Shown in pieces: positions 7,187 through 16,593 of a stretch of DNA of 36,602 nt. The translations under genes were made by a program, and so were the position numbers. Source of the stretch: an uncultured Collinsella sp. (lineage in GTDB: Bacteria > Actinomycetota > Coriobacteriia > Coriobacteriales > Coriobacteriaceae). Every line of letters starts with the position of its first letter. Position 1 is the stretch's first letter. Where the stretch lies: contig CAUHCN010000025.1 of NCBI GenBank assembly GCA_959604825.1, forward strand, positions 1-36,602, given 5' to 3'. The notes below the pieces were generated by a model. The model was not told the origin of the DNA. It saw only the letters and a program-made list of their open reading frames with translations, and did not search any database.

Positions 7187-9436
7187 ATGTCTAAGGGAGT
7201 CCACGTGGCACACAACAAGCTGGAGGCAAGCCTCCAAGACCAGCATAGTCAGGGCGGGCATGGCGCCATCCCCCTCTCCGCTGGCATGTTGCTCGTAACG
7301 CTCGGCGTCGTCTATGGCGACATCGGCACGAGCCCCATGTACACCATGAAGTCAATCGTCGCCAACAACGGCGGCATCGGAACCGTCAGCGAGGACATGA
7401 TCCTGGGCGCGCTTTCACTTGTTATCTGGACCATGACGCTCGTGACCACGGTCAAGTACGTGCTGATCGCCATGAAGGCCGATAACCATAACGAGGGCGG
7501 CATCTTCGCCCTGTTCAGCCTCGTACGCAAGGTGGCACCATGGCTGATTCTACCCGCCATGATCGGCGGCGCGGCGCTGCTCGCCGACGGCATCCTCACC
7601 CCCGCCGTCACGGTTACCACGGCCATCGAAGGTTTGCGCACTATCGAGTGGGGCCATGCGCTTTTGGGCGATGGCCAGACCAATGTCATCATCATCACCA
7701 TCATCATTATCTGCGGCCTATTTGCCATGCAGCGCGCCGGCACCTCGTCAATCGGCAAGCTGTTCGGCCCGCTCATGACGCTGTGGTTCCTGTTCTTGGC
7801 TGGCGCCGGCCTGTTCAACATGCTCGGCAACCTGTCCATCCTGCGCGCGCTCAACCCCATTCGCGGCATCATGTTCCTGTTCTCGCCCATCAACCACTCG
7901 GGCATCATGGTGCTCGGCTTCGTCTTCCTGTCGACAACCGGCGCCGAGGCGCTCTATTCGGACATGGGTCACGTGGGCAAGGCAAACATCTATGCATCCT
8001 GGCCGTTCGTAAAGGCGGCCCTCATCCTTAACTATCTGGGTCAGGGCGCTTGGCTGCTCGCCAATAACGCCAATCCCCAAATGCTCGCGATGGATATTGT
8101 CAACCCGTTCTATATGATGCTTCCCGAGCCCCTGCGCCCCTTTGCCATCGTGCTTTCGGCCGTGGCGGCCATCATCGCTTCGCAGGCGCTCATCACCGGC
8201 TCGTTCTCGCTGGTATCCGAGGCAACCCGTCTCAACCTTATGCCGCACCTTCGCATCCACTACCCCAGCGACACCAAGGGCCAGCTCTATATTCCGCTCG
8301 TCAACAACATCATGTGGGTCGGCTGCATCTTCATCGTGCTGCTGTTCCAAAACTCCGAGCGCATGGAGAGCGCCTACGGCCTCGCCATTACCGTGACCAT
8401 GCTCATGACCACGACGCTTTTGACGAGCTACATCGCCGGCATCCTCAAGCACAAGCTGGGTGCCTGCGTCTTCGCTCTGCTCTTTGGTGCCATTGAGCTG
8501 TGCTTCTTCGCCTCGTGCCTCACCATGTTCTTTGACGGCGGCTACGTTATGATCTTCCTGGCGGCACTGCTGTTCGGCCTTATGTATGTGTGGCGTCGCG
8601 GCACCGCCATCGAGCGCACGCAGACGATTCTGCTGCCCGTCTCCAAGTACATCGACCAGCTCAATCGCCTGCGCAATGACGAGACCTATCCCGTGCTCGC
8701 TGACAATCTGGTATTTCTCACCAACAGCCCCGACCCGCTCACGCTCGACCGCGACGTGCTCTATTCCATCCTGGACAAGCACCCCAAGCGCGCCAAGGCA
8801 TATTGGTTCATCAACGTGCACGTTACCGACGAGCCCTATACGCACGAGTATTCCGTCGAGACCTTTGGCACGGACTTTCTGTTCCGCGTACGCCTGGACC
8901 TGGGCTTTAAGGTCAACCAGCGCGTTAATGCCTATCTGCGTCAGATTGTTGGCGACCTGATGGCCTCGGGTGAGCTGCCGCCACAGCATCACACCTACTC
9001 CATCTACGAGACACGTGGCAACGTGGGCGACTTCCGTTTTTGCATGCTGCGCAAGATGCTTGCCCCCGAAACGGACATCAACCGCAATGACCACCGCGTC
9101 ATGGCCATCAAGTACGCCGTCCGCCGCGCCTGCGGAAGCCCGGCACGCTGGTACGGTCTCGAGAACTCGGCCATCATCATCGAGTACGTGCCCCTCTTTG
9201 CCCGCATGCGCCCGGCGGTCAAACTCGTACGCACCCATGTGCCGCTCGAGATCCAGATCGAGGAAGCCGAGGAAATGGAAGTCGACATCTTCTCGGACGA
9301 CCTGGTCAACGGCAACGAAGCCGGCAGAAACATGAACGTTGACCCCACCGAGTTGCTCGAGAGCGTCGCCGATACGCCCGAACAGCAACAGCTCGACGGC
9401 CTCGAGAGCGAACAACTCAACGACGCCAACTTCTAG
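7187..9436 (+). CDS. kup: Kup-type low-affinity potassium:proton symporter
   Basis: This is 749 residues from ATG 7187. A GTG at 7205 has the better SD (AAGGGAG, five bases upstream), so a 743-residue form is equally possible. The N-terminal half shows Kup signatures: LVTLGVVYGDIGTSPMYTMKS near the start, then NHNEGGIFALFSLV, GGAALLADGILTPAVTV and STTGAEALYSDMGHVG. About twelve membrane segments are followed by a long cytoplasmic tail (from about residue 460), ending in an acidic stretch. E. coli Kup is about 622 residues, so the tail is extended. It imports K+ across the inner membrane. No c-di-AMP (ydaO) riboswitch was seen upstream. A clear terminator follows. Confidence 0.95.
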   Translation: MSKGVHVAHNKLEASLQDQHSQGGHGAIPLSAGMLLVTLGVVYGDIGTSPMYTMKSIVANNGGIGTVSEDMILGALSLVIWTMTLVTTVKYVLIAMKADNHNEGGIFALFSLVRKVAPWLILPAMIGGAALLADGILTPAVTVTTAIEGLRTIEWGHALLGDGQTNVIIITIIIICGLFAMQRAGTSSIGKLFGPLMTLWFLFLAGAGLFNMLGNLSILRALNPIRGIMFLFSPINHSGIMVLGFVFLSTTGAEALYSDMGHVGKANIYASWPFVKAALILNYLGQGAWLLANNANPQMLAMDIVNPFYMMLPEPLRPFAIVLSAVAAIIASQALITGSFSLVSEATRLNLMPHLRIHYPSDTKGQLYIPLVNNIMWVGCIFIVLLFQNSERMESAYGLAITVTMLMTTTLLTSYIAGILKHKLGACVFALLFGAIELCFFASCLTMFFDGGYVMIFLAALLFGLMYVWRRGTAIERTQTILLPVSKYIDQLNRLRNDETYPVLADNLVFLTNSPDPLTLDRDVLYSILDKHPKRAKAYWFINVHVTDEPYTHEYSVETFGTDFLFRVRLDLGFKVNQRVNAYLRQIVGDLMASGELPPQHHTYSIYETRGNVGDFRFCMLRKMLAPETDINRNDHRVMAIKYAVRRACGSPARWYGLENSAIIIEYVPLFARMRPAVKLVRTHVPLEIQIEEAEEMEVDIFSDDLVNGNEAGRNMNVDPTELLESVADTPEQQQLDGLESEQLNDANF

Positions 9437-9457
9437 CGACATCGCATATCAACAACA

Positions 9458-9495
9458 GCGGCCCTGCACCTCACAGGAGATGCAGGGCCGCTTTG
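9458..9495 (+). terminator. Intrinsic terminator of kup
   Basis: GCGGCCCTGCA (9458-9468) pairs with TGCAGGGCCGC (9481-9491) around a 12-nt loop, followed by TTTGCATT. It lies 21 bp after the stop and also separates kup from the convergent hydrolase gene. Confidence 0.8.
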
Positions 9496-9515
9496 CATTG
9501 CAGTAAAGCTATCGG

Positions 9516-10481
9516 CTACGAACGACGCGGCTCGGGAACCACGAGTTTATCGGGGCTCGCGCCCTCGGCATCCATCAGGCTCACGTAGCGAATCGACGGA
9601 TCCTCATACATCGCGTAGTAATAATTGCCCGTGCGCGCGCTAAAGCATCCGGTGTAGATAGTCTTCTCGAACTTGCCATCGCCCATCCTGGACGCCCCCT
9701 CAATCATCACCACGCCCTCGAGTGAACGGAACATGCGGACGACGTTTTCGGCCTCGCTCTCCTTTTGCGGGTAATTGGCATTGAGGTACGCCGCCTTTAC
9801 AAAACGGCTCGGCGAATAGCAGTCACCGGGAATGCCGCGCATGCCGGCACCCGCGCCATAGGGTTTGAGCTCGGCGCCACGCCATGTCGCCGTCTGCGGA
9901 AAATCGCTGGTGGCGGTGATATAGGTGCGCAGGTTTTCCATGTGCCACGGGAAGGTCGGCTGGTTGGCAAGGGTGTCGACCGGATCGTCGTATACATGCA
10001 GGCCGTCAGCCATCATCTCGACCACGATGCTACGCCGGCTGTCGCCGATAATCCAATGGAGCAGCGACACGCCCAGCCCCTCTCCGGCAGATTTGGCGAC
10101 AATCACCGTATCGCGCAGCGCGGCCTCGACCTCATCGACCGTCGAGAACGTCGCTGCCACCCACAGGGGAAACTCATAGGCCGCGATATTGTTCTTGCCG
10201 TCAACCGGACCCTCGGCATACTCGGCATAGCCGGGAAAGTTGAGTCCCGCCACAGCCAGACCTGCATCGTTACCGCAGTCGAAAAACATGGGATAGTTCT
10301 TGTAATCGATGCACATGCCGATTACCGCGTGTGCCGCTGTCGCGTCGTCGATAAACGAATACGGAATGTGAAACCCGCGCGGCATCACGCGAACCTGTTG
10401 GCCGTAGTCAAAGCTCCAGTCGAGGTTGCGGCCCAGATACATGTGGCCAGAATTATCGGTAAATCGAATGCTCGTACACAT
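9516..10481 (-). CDS. bsh: Bile salt hydrolase (choloylglycine hydrolase, Ntn family)
   Basis: The start is ATG 10481, with GGAGG upstream, giving 321 residues. It places Cys at position 2, which becomes the N-terminal nucleophile once Met is removed. Other choloylglycine hydrolase residues are in place: Arg18 and Asp21 (GRNLDW), Asn81 (GLNFPGY), the Asn173 region (ANQPTFPWH) and Arg226 (GDCYSPSRF). The length matches bile salt hydrolases (about 315-330). These cytoplasmic enzymes cleave the amide bond of glycine- and taurine-conjugated bile acids. Penicillin V acylases share the fold. The bile acid assignment rests on overall resemblance and the gut context, and substrate preference cannot be read. 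It appears to be a single-gene unit behind the terminator of the deformylase-like gene. Confidence 0.88.
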   Translation of the reverse strand: MCTSIRFTDNSGHMYLGRNLDWSFDYGQQVRVMPRGFHIPYSFIDDATAAHAVIGMCIDYKNYPMFFDCGNDAGLAVAGLNFPGYAEYAEGPVDGKNNIAAYEFPLWVAATFSTVDEVEAALRDTVIVAKSAGEGLGVSLLHWIIGDSRRSIVVEMMADGLHVYDDPVDTLANQPTFPWHMENLRTYITATSDFPQTATWRGAELKPYGAGAGMRGIPGDCYSPSRFVKAAYLNANYPQKESEAENVVRMFRSLEGVVMIEGASRMGDGKFEKTIYTGCFSARTGNYYYAMYEDPSIRYVSLMDAEGASPDKLVVPEPRRS

Positions 10482-10542
10482 AGCGCCTCCTAGCTTTACG
10501 TTCTTACTAAGTTCATTGTCACCAAACAAAAGAGCGCTAAAC

Positions 10543-10580
10543 AAAAAAGTCCGGACATGACAACAATGTCATGCCCGGAC
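10543..10580 (-). terminator. Intrinsic terminator of the second deformylase-like gene
   Basis: On the minus strand, GTCCGGGCATGACA (10580-10567) pairs with TGTCATGTCCGGAC (10562-10549) with one mismatch around a four-base loop, followed by six T (10548-10543). It separates this gene from the downstream bile salt hydrolase. Confidence 0.85.
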
Positions 10581-10614
10581 CAAAAGCACAGGTTCAATCC
10601 CCGATCAAATCCCT

Positions 10615-11034
10615 CTAGACAAGTTTTCCAAGACAGTGGTCAATCATGTGCTGGACCATCTGTGCCTCGAAGCCCACAAAGTCCTGCTTGCGCTCGCGCA
10701 TCTTGCCGTCGACGATCACGTCATAAGCGACCTTGCACTTGATATAGCGCGTGGACTTAGTGACCTCCTCGTGCGTCAGGCAGCTCTCCTCCATCTTGCT
10801 GGCGCCCAGGCCAAACACCAGACGGGGGTTGTAGAGCACGTGGGGCTCGCCGGCATCGTCCAGGTAGACGCAGACCTTCTTGGTAACGCCAATCTGGTTA
10901 GCGGCAAGGCAGCCGGCATCGTCGAGCGACTTGATGGTATCGATCAGGTCCTGAGCAACCGACTCGTCCTCGACGGTCGCAACCTCGCAACGCTGGGACA
11001 GGATAGCCTCGTCGTGGCAAAGCTCTTTAATCAT
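10615..11034 (-). CDS. Deformylase-like protein lacking the catalytic glutamate
   Basis: The start is ATG 11034, with GGAGG five bases upstream; an ATG four codons earlier overlaps that SD. The product is 139 residues. It aligns with the other deformylase-family protein at 2797-3207: motif 1 is GCLAANQIG with the active-site Gln kept, motif 2 is ESCLT with the ligand Cys, but motif 3 is QHMIDH. The Glu of HExDH, the general acid/base of deformylases, is Met. The two His and the Cys can still bind metal. Classical deformylation is therefore unlikely, and a non-catalytic or altered role is inferred. Both proteins end soon after motif 3 with HC-G-V patterns, suggesting one short subfamily. It is divergent from the purine permease gene. 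Confidence 0.85.
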   Translation of the reverse strand: MIKELCHDEAILSQRCEVATVEDESVAQDLIDTIKSLDDAGCLAANQIGVTKKVCVYLDDAGEPHVLYNPRLVFGLGASKMEESCLTHEEVTKSTRYIKCKVAYDVIVDGKMRERKQDFVGFEAQMVQHMIDHCLGKLV

Positions 11035-11227
11035 ACGTTCCTCCATAGGGGTCGTTGTAACCGTTTAAGTATACGGTACCCATACATTTTCATGCGAAAA
11101 ATACCGTCCGTCTGCTACAAAGCGCCGAACATCAACATGCGAGGAACAACAGCGTCGCAAAGGGGCTATAGTGGGAGCGTTCGTGTCAATCGGCCTAAAC
11201 TCGGGGCCGAACAAGGAAAGGGTATGC

Positions 11228-12538
11228 ATGGACGAACTTTTTCACGTCAGTGAGCGCAAGTCCACAATCGGGACCGAACTTCGCGCTGGACTGACAACAT
11301 TCCTGGCGATGGCCTACATCATCGCCGTCAACCCCGCAGTGCTCTCGGGCGCTGGCATCGATGCGGGAGCGCTCGCCTGCGCCACCTGCCTGGGCGCCGG
11401 CATCATGACCATCTGCATGGGCATCTTCGCTAACCGCCCGCTCGCCTGCGCGTCGGGCTTAGGCGTCAACGCGATGATCGCTGGAATCACCACCACCGTC
11501 TGCGGCGGTGACTGGCACGTGGCCATGAGCGTCATCTTCCTTGAGGGCGTCGTCATCTTGCTGCTCGTGCTCTGTGGCCTGCGCGAGGCCATCATGGACG
11601 CCATCCCGGTTGTCCTGCGTCACGCCATCTCGGTGGGTCTGGGCCTGTTCATCGCCATGATCGGCCTGTGCGACGCCGGTATCATCACCGCCGGTGCTGG
11701 CACGCTTGTCGGCCTGGGCGACATCACCTCCCCCACCTTTATCGTCGGCATCATCTCCATCATCGTGACGGTCGCTCTGGCTTCTCGTAACGTGCCGGGC
11801 TCGCTGCTCATCGGCATCATCGTCGCCGTTATCGCCGGTATCCCCTTGGGTGTGACCCAGGCTCCGACCGGTATCATCGCCCCGCTCGACTTCTCGAGCA
11901 TCGGCGGCCCCATCGCCGACGCCGGCGGCGTGCCCGCCATCGTCAAGGTCCTTACCGACCCCGCGCTCCTCGTCATCTCGTTCTCGCTGCTCATGAGTGA
12001 CTTCTTCGACACCATGGGCACCGCGATGGCCGTGGCCAAGCAGGGCGAGTTCCTCACCGACGACGGCAACGTCGAGAACATCAAGGAGATCTTGATCGTC
12101 GACTCCGCCGCCGCTGCCGTGGGCGGTTTCATGGGCGTCTCCTCCATCACCACCTTCGTCGAGTCCACCTCTGGCGCTGCCGACGGTGGCCGCACGGGTC
12201 TCACCTCCGTCACCACCGGCGTGCTGTTTATCCTCGCCGCGTTCTTCTCCCCCGTCGTCTCCATCGTTTCCAGCGCCGCCACTTGCGGTGCTCTGGTCTA
12301 CGTCGGCTACCTCATGATGAGCGAGGCCTCCGAGATCGACTGGTCCGACGTGTCGCAGGGTTTCCCGGCGTTCATGATTGTCGCCGGCGTGCCCTTCACC
12401 TACTCCATCTCTGCCGGCATCGGTCTGGGCTTTATCGCCTACGTGATCGTCGCGCTCTTTAAGGGCGAGGCCTCCAAGATCAAGCCGCTCATGTGGATCG
12501 CAGCCCTTGCCTTCCTCGTCTACTTCTTCGTAGCGTAG
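11228..12538 (+). CDS. NCS2/AzgA-type guanine-hypoxanthine permease
   Basis: The start is ATG 11228, with AAGGAAAGG upstream, giving 436 residues. The N-terminus (GTELRAGLTTFLAMAYIIAV, then NPAVLSGAG) is the hallmark of the AzgA/PbuG group of NCS2 transporters. SGLGVNAMIAG, GDITSPTF and FMGVSSITTFVESTSGA are further conserved stretches. About 12-14 membrane helices are present. It imports purine bases (hypoxanthine, guanine or adenine) by proton symport. PbuG of B. subtilis is of similar length. A possible -10 (TATAGT) lies at 11167-11172. I saw no purine riboswitch in the 190 bp upstream. A terminator follows. Confidence 0.92.
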   Translation: MDELFHVSERKSTIGTELRAGLTTFLAMAYIIAVNPAVLSGAGIDAGALACATCLGAGIMTICMGIFANRPLACASGLGVNAMIAGITTTVCGGDWHVAMSVIFLEGVVILLLVLCGLREAIMDAIPVVLRHAISVGLGLFIAMIGLCDAGIITAGAGTLVGLGDITSPTFIVGIISIIVTVALASRNVPGSLLIGIIVAVIAGIPLGVTQAPTGIIAPLDFSSIGGPIADAGGVPAIVKVLTDPALLVISFSLLMSDFFDTMGTAMAVAKQGEFLTDDGNVENIKEILIVDSAAAAVGGFMGVSSITTFVESTSGAADGGRTGLTSVTTGVLFILAAFFSPVVSIVSSAATCGALVYVGYLMMSEASEIDWSDVSQGFPAFMIVAGVPFTYSISAGIGLGFIAYVIVALFKGEASKIKPLMWIAALAFLVYFFVA

Positions 12539-12564
12539 CGGCAAAGCTGCCAAAGCAGAACACC

Positions 12565-12604
12565 AAAGCGCGGAGTCGCATCGAGCGGCTCCGCGCTTTT
12601 CTTT
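12565..12604 (+). terminator. Intrinsic terminator of the purine permease gene
   Basis: AAAGCGCGGAG (12565-12575) pairs with CTCCGCGCTTT, followed by TCTTTT. A degenerate copy appears at 14661-14691, inside the tandem duplication. Confidence 0.8.
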
Positions 12605-12745
12605 TAAAGCCAGGCATCGCACGGACGCGCGATATATTGCTTCCCAAGTTTTGGACATTTTGCCCTCCAAACGGCACTACCGACGGCTACATCCTGCAGA
12701 TATGCTGGATATAACCGCATAGGCCCTATGAGGATGGGAGTAACC

Positions 12746-14530
12746 ATGGCCGCCTTGTTCACGACCCCCAAGCGCAATGACAAAACCTCTGGAGCCCATT
12801 TTGTCGAGCCCGACGTGCGCCGTCGCACGCTGCTCGCACACGGCAGCTGGCGCCGCGTGACACGCCGCATCGTTGTAGGCGCCGTATGCGCGCTTACGGT
12901 GAGCTCTCTGCTCATGCCGAGCGTCTCGCTCGCGGCGGAGTGGATTGATGTTGGCGGCACCCAGTACAACGCCGGCACTGCGGCGGGCGACGGCGCCGGC
13001 ACCTGGAGCTGGGACGGCGCCGACGACATGAAGCTCATCAACTATAACGGCGGTGAGATCAAGGCTGCAGGCAAGCTCAACATTGTCTATGAGGGCAAGA
13101 ACACCGTGAAAACCGAGCCTGATTACACCGGAGCCGCCATCAAGACGCAGGACGGCACTAGCCAGAAAGCAGAGTTGAACATAACGAGCTCGAATAGCAC
13201 GGATGAGCTCAATGTGACAGCCGAGGCCGATGCAATTAAATCAACAGGCGACCTCTCCATTTCTGGCCCAGGCACTGTGAACACCACAAGCACTGCTTCC
13301 GACGGAATTGAGGCAAAGGGCGATCTCTCTATCACGGGCTCGGGCACCGTGAATGCAACGGGCGGTACCGAAGGCATCCAATCCAAGGGCAAGACCACCA
13401 TCGATTCCTCTGGCACAGTGATCGCTAAAGGAGGCGAAGGTTACGGCGCCGCCGCGGGCAGTGACCTGATCATCAAAGGCGGTGGCAAGGTAGAAGCAAG
13501 CTCGATAGAAGAAGCGGCGATTTGGGCTGACGGCAACATCGACATCTCGGGCGGCAGCCAGGTCAAGGCGAACTCCGAGGGAGATCTTGCCGTCAACGCT
13601 GAGGGCAGTCTCGCGGTCACGAACGCCTCCCTTGACGCAAGTGGTGTTAAATATGGCGTCTATGCTTGCAAGGGCGCTATACTCGATCACGCGACCGTAA
13701 CGGTCCGCACAAGCGCGAGCGGCGGCCAGGCCATCGCCCTCATCACTGACGGGGACGACATCGTCATCAAGAATGGTTCCATCGTGGACGCGTTCGCGGA
13801 AGGCGAATTCTCGGTTGCAATCTCTACCAGAAACCACCAGATCAACGACGCGGGCGGACACATCTACATCAGCGACTCCGTTGTTAAGGCTATAGCCCGC
13901 TATGTCGAGTCCGGTAGCGACGGCCCTGACCACTACAGCAACGACCAAAGCGGCGAGGTCATCCCTGAGCCTAGGGGTCTGAACATCGGTATCTTCGCCC
14001 AGACCAGCGAGGGCATCACGCCCGCGACTATTTCGATCGTCCGCAGCTAGGTCACTGCCGAAGGAGACACGGCGGCGATCTTCGCCCTTGCCATGAGCGC
14101 GGACGGCAAGGTAATCGGCACCATCGAAATCGAAGGCTCCACCATCCTGACGCCTGAAGGCGGCAAGGTCATTGACTATCGCAACAAAGAAGAGCTCAGC
14201 AACGGCGACATCTACGAAGCGGGTCAAACCATCGGCACGGGCGACGCTGTGATCGACTCCCCCTATAACGAAGCTGTCGCCAAGAGCACGGTCATCGTGC
14301 CTCCCGAGGAGATCAAACCCGAGGAGAAGCCAGGCGAGACCAAGCCCGAGGGTTCCAAGTCCGAGGGCACGAAGACAACCAAGACCGTTGCAGTTGCAGC
14401 CACGGGAGCCAAGACCACCGGCAAGCTCGCGGCAACCGGCGACGCCTCGAGCGTAGCCATCGTGGCAGCCGCCCTTGCGGGAACAGCCGCCATCGCCGCC
14501 GGCGCCGCGGTGAGTCGCAAGCGTGCATAG
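12746..14530 (+). pseudogene. LAATG-anchored beta-helix surface protein, interrupted by an amber codon
   Basis: The start is ATG 12746 (GGGAG five bases upstream). The frame runs to a TAG at 14048-14050 and then stays open, in the same frame, to 14530. At that codon the paralog at 14839-16536 has AAG (Lys), so one base change explains the stop. The truncated product is 434 residues; full length would be 594. The N-terminus is a long basic signal peptide (RRVTRRIVVGAVCALTVSSL, then LMPSVSLAAEW). The body has repeats such as DAIKSTGDLSISGPGTVN, like the right-handed beta-helix carbohydrate-binding family of Cthe_2159. The distal part ends with a Pro/Lys/Glu spacer, LAATGD, a hydrophobic segment and SRKRA, a sortase signal. 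Cleavage of LAxTG by class E sortases is known in Actinobacteria. The truncated form would be secreted but not anchored. It could be a recent pseudogene, a strain-variable allele or a readthrough gene. Confidence 0.8.
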
Positions 14531-14838
14531 ACGCCTCGATCTTTAACGCACGGGGCGGCACCCCCGAATACGCCTAGTCCGCACGCCGTTTAGCAACGCC
14601 ACCGCCAAGCTCCCCTCCGGCGGTGGCGTTTCCTGTTTGCACTCGTATGGCGCACACGCGAGCGGAGTCGCAACAAGCGGCTCCGCGCTTTGTGATTAAT
14701 GCCCGACAACGCGTAGGTGCGCAGCTTATTCCTCTTCCGGATTTTGGCCATTTTGCCCTCCAAACGGCACTACCGCCGGCAACATCCAGCAGATACGCTG
14801 AATCTAGTCGTATAGGCCCTATGAGAACGGGAGCAACC
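14531..14838 (+). other. Intergenic region between the two surface-protein genes
   Basis: No gene is seen. It holds the terminator of the first copy (14595-14633), a degraded copy of the purine-permease terminator (14661-14691, now without the T-run) and the leader and promoter region of the second gene, which closely matches 12648-12745. Confidence 0.6.
14595..14633 (+). terminator. Terminator after the first surface-protein gene
   Basis: AACGCCACCGCC (14595-14606) pairs with GGCGGTGGCGTT (14619-14630) around a 12-nt loop, followed by TCC. The T-run is short. It is nearly identical to the hairpin at 16594-16629. Confidence 0.65.
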
Positions 14839-16536
14839 ATGGCAGCCTTGTTCACGACCCCCAAACGCAATGACACTACCGCCGGAACCCATGTTGCCGA
14901 ACCCGACGTTCGCCGTCGCATAGGACTCGCGCACGGCAGCTGGCGCCGCGTGACGCGCCGCATCGTCGTGGGAGCCGTATGCGCGCTCACGGTAAGCTCG
15001 CTTCTCATGCCGAGCGTCTCGCTCGCAGCGGAATGGATCAAGGTCGGCGGCAACAAGTACAACACCGCGGCGAGCGACGAAGCCGGTACCTGGTCGTGGG
15101 ACGGCGCCGACGACTTGAAGCTCAACAACTATAACGGCGGCGAGATCCAGGCCGCAGGCAAGCTCAACGTGAATTACTCGGGAACCAACATCGTCACTGC
15201 CGAATGGATCGAAAGCATCAACGTTTCTCATGGCACTAACGAGAATGCCGAGCTCAATATCCAAGGCGACGAGGGCGGCACGCTCAGCGTGACATCTACT
15301 GAGGACGCTATCCTCTCCACGGGTAATATCAACATCGACGGAGCCGGATCCGTCAACGCCACGAGCACAGGGTTTGATGCCATCAATGCCGGGGGTGATC
15401 TCGCTATCAAAGGTTCGGGCAACGTCAACGCCACGGGTGCATCGGATGGCATCAGGGCAAACGGCAATATCACGATTGACGACAGCGGAGCCGTCACCGC
15501 CAGGGCTACCAAGGACAAGGGTATTGGAACCGACAAGAACCTCACCATCAAGGGTGGCGGGACGGTCGAGGCAAGCTCCGAGAAAGACGCTGCCGTCGAG
15601 GCCAAGGGCAGCCTCGCAGCCACAAACGCCTCCCTCAACGTAAACGGTGTTGAATATGGCGTCTATGCCCACAAGGGCATCACCCTCGATCATGCAAACG
15701 TGACGGTCCGTGCAAGTAAAGGCAGATACGGTGGCGCCATCGCCCTCTTCACCTACCAGGACGACATCGTCGTCAAGAACGGCTCCACCGTGGACGCGTT
15801 TGCGGAAGGCGAGGTTTCGGCTGCATTCTCCACCAGAAACGATCGACCCAACGAGAAGGGTGGCCACATCTACATCAGCGACTCCGTTGTCAAGGCCATA
15901 GCCCGCTATGTCGAGAACGGCGACGGCCCCATCCCCTACAGCGAAAACCAAGATGGCGAGACGAGGCGCGAACCCCAAGGCGAGAACATCGGCATCATCG
16001 CCCAGACCAGCGAGGGCGTCACACCCGCAGTCATCTCGATCATCCGCAGCAAGGTAACGGCCGAAGGAGATACAGCGGCAATCTTTGCCCGTGCCATGAG
16101 CGCTGACGGCAAGACAATCGGCACCATCAAGATTGAGAACGCCGCCATCCAGACGCCCGAAGTCGGCAAGGTCATTGACTATCGCAAGCTCCGTGACGGC
16201 ATCTACGAGGCAGGCCAAGCCATCGGCACGGGCGACGCCACGGTCGACTCCCTCTATATCAAAGCAGTCGCCAAAAGCACGACCATCGCACCTCCCGAGG
16301 TAGCCAAGCCGGAAGACCCCAAGCCCGCAGACAGCAAGCCCGCGGAGTCCAAGCAGGACCCCAAGTCTGAGGGCTCAAAGCCGGCCAAGGCCGTTGCGGC
16401 TTCAACCACGAAAGCCAAGACTACCGGCGTGCTCGCGGCAACCGGCGACACCTCGGGTGCAGCCATCGTGGCAACCGTCCTTGCGGGAACAGCCGCTATC
16501 GCCGCAGGCACCATGGCGAGCCGTAAGCGCTCTTAG
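14839..16536 (+). CDS. LAATG-anchored beta-helix surface protein, intact copy
   Basis: The start is ATG 14839, with GGGAG five bases upstream, as in the first copy. The product is 565 residues. Residues 1 to about 65 form an extended basic signal peptide ending near SVSLAAEW. A tryptophan-rich start domain (GTWSWDGADDLKLNNYNGGE) follows, then beta-helix repeats (LSTGNINIDGAGSVNATST; LAIKGSGNVNATGASDGIR). A second domain carries GGHIYISDSVVKAIARYVE, and a Lys/Pro/Glu/Ser spacer leads to LAATGD at about 532-537, a hydrophobic helix and SRKRS. The repeats resemble the Cthe_2159-type carbohydrate-binding domain. A surface role, binding glycans of host or diet, is inferred. Anchoring needs a LAxTG sortase, which is not in this window. 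It is a paralog of the interrupted gene directly upstream. Confidence 0.85.
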   Translation: MAALFTTPKRNDTTAGTHVAEPDVRRRIGLAHGSWRRVTRRIVVGAVCALTVSSLLMPSVSLAAEWIKVGGNKYNTAASDEAGTWSWDGADDLKLNNYNGGEIQAAGKLNVNYSGTNIVTAEWIESINVSHGTNENAELNIQGDEGGTLSVTSTEDAILSTGNINIDGAGSVNATSTGFDAINAGGDLAIKGSGNVNATGASDGIRANGNITIDDSGAVTARATKDKGIGTDKNLTIKGGGTVEASSEKDAAVEAKGSLAATNASLNVNGVEYGVYAHKGITLDHANVTVRASKGRYGGAIALFTYQDDIVVKNGSTVDAFAEGEVSAAFSTRNDRPNEKGGHIYISDSVVKAIARYVENGDGPIPYSENQDGETRREPQGENIGIIAQTSEGVTPAVISIIRSKVTAEGDTAAIFARAMSADGKTIGTIKIENAAIQTPEVGKVIDYRKLRDGIYEAGQAIGTGDATVDSLYIKAVAKSTTIAPPEVAKPEDPKPADSKPAESKQDPKSEGSKPAKAVAASTTKAKTTGVLAATGDTSGAAIVATVLAGTAAIAAGTMASRKRS

Positions 16537-16593
16537 ACGCCCCTGCGCACATGGCAGCTCCCGCGAAGGCCCCGAGCCCCAGCACCGTTTAAC

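Noticed and set aside
7748..9442. 564-codon open frame on the minus strand across kup
   Set aside because: It is antisense to a well-supported Kup gene. The composition (rich in Ala, Val, Gly, His) is what high-GC codon bias gives on the opposite strand, and no domain is recognisable.
11459..12670. 403-codon frame on the minus strand across the purine permease, rich in Asp and Gly
   Set aside because: Low-complexity acidic shadow of a membrane-protein gene.
12860..12945. Tat signal peptide suggested by the RRVTRR run in both surface proteins
   Set aside because: The S-R-R-x-F-L-K pattern is missing; a long basic N-region before a Sec-type hydrophobic core explains it.
14770..16218. 482-codon frame on the minus strand across the second surface-protein gene
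   Set aside because: Shadow of the beta-helix repeats; no SD or domain.
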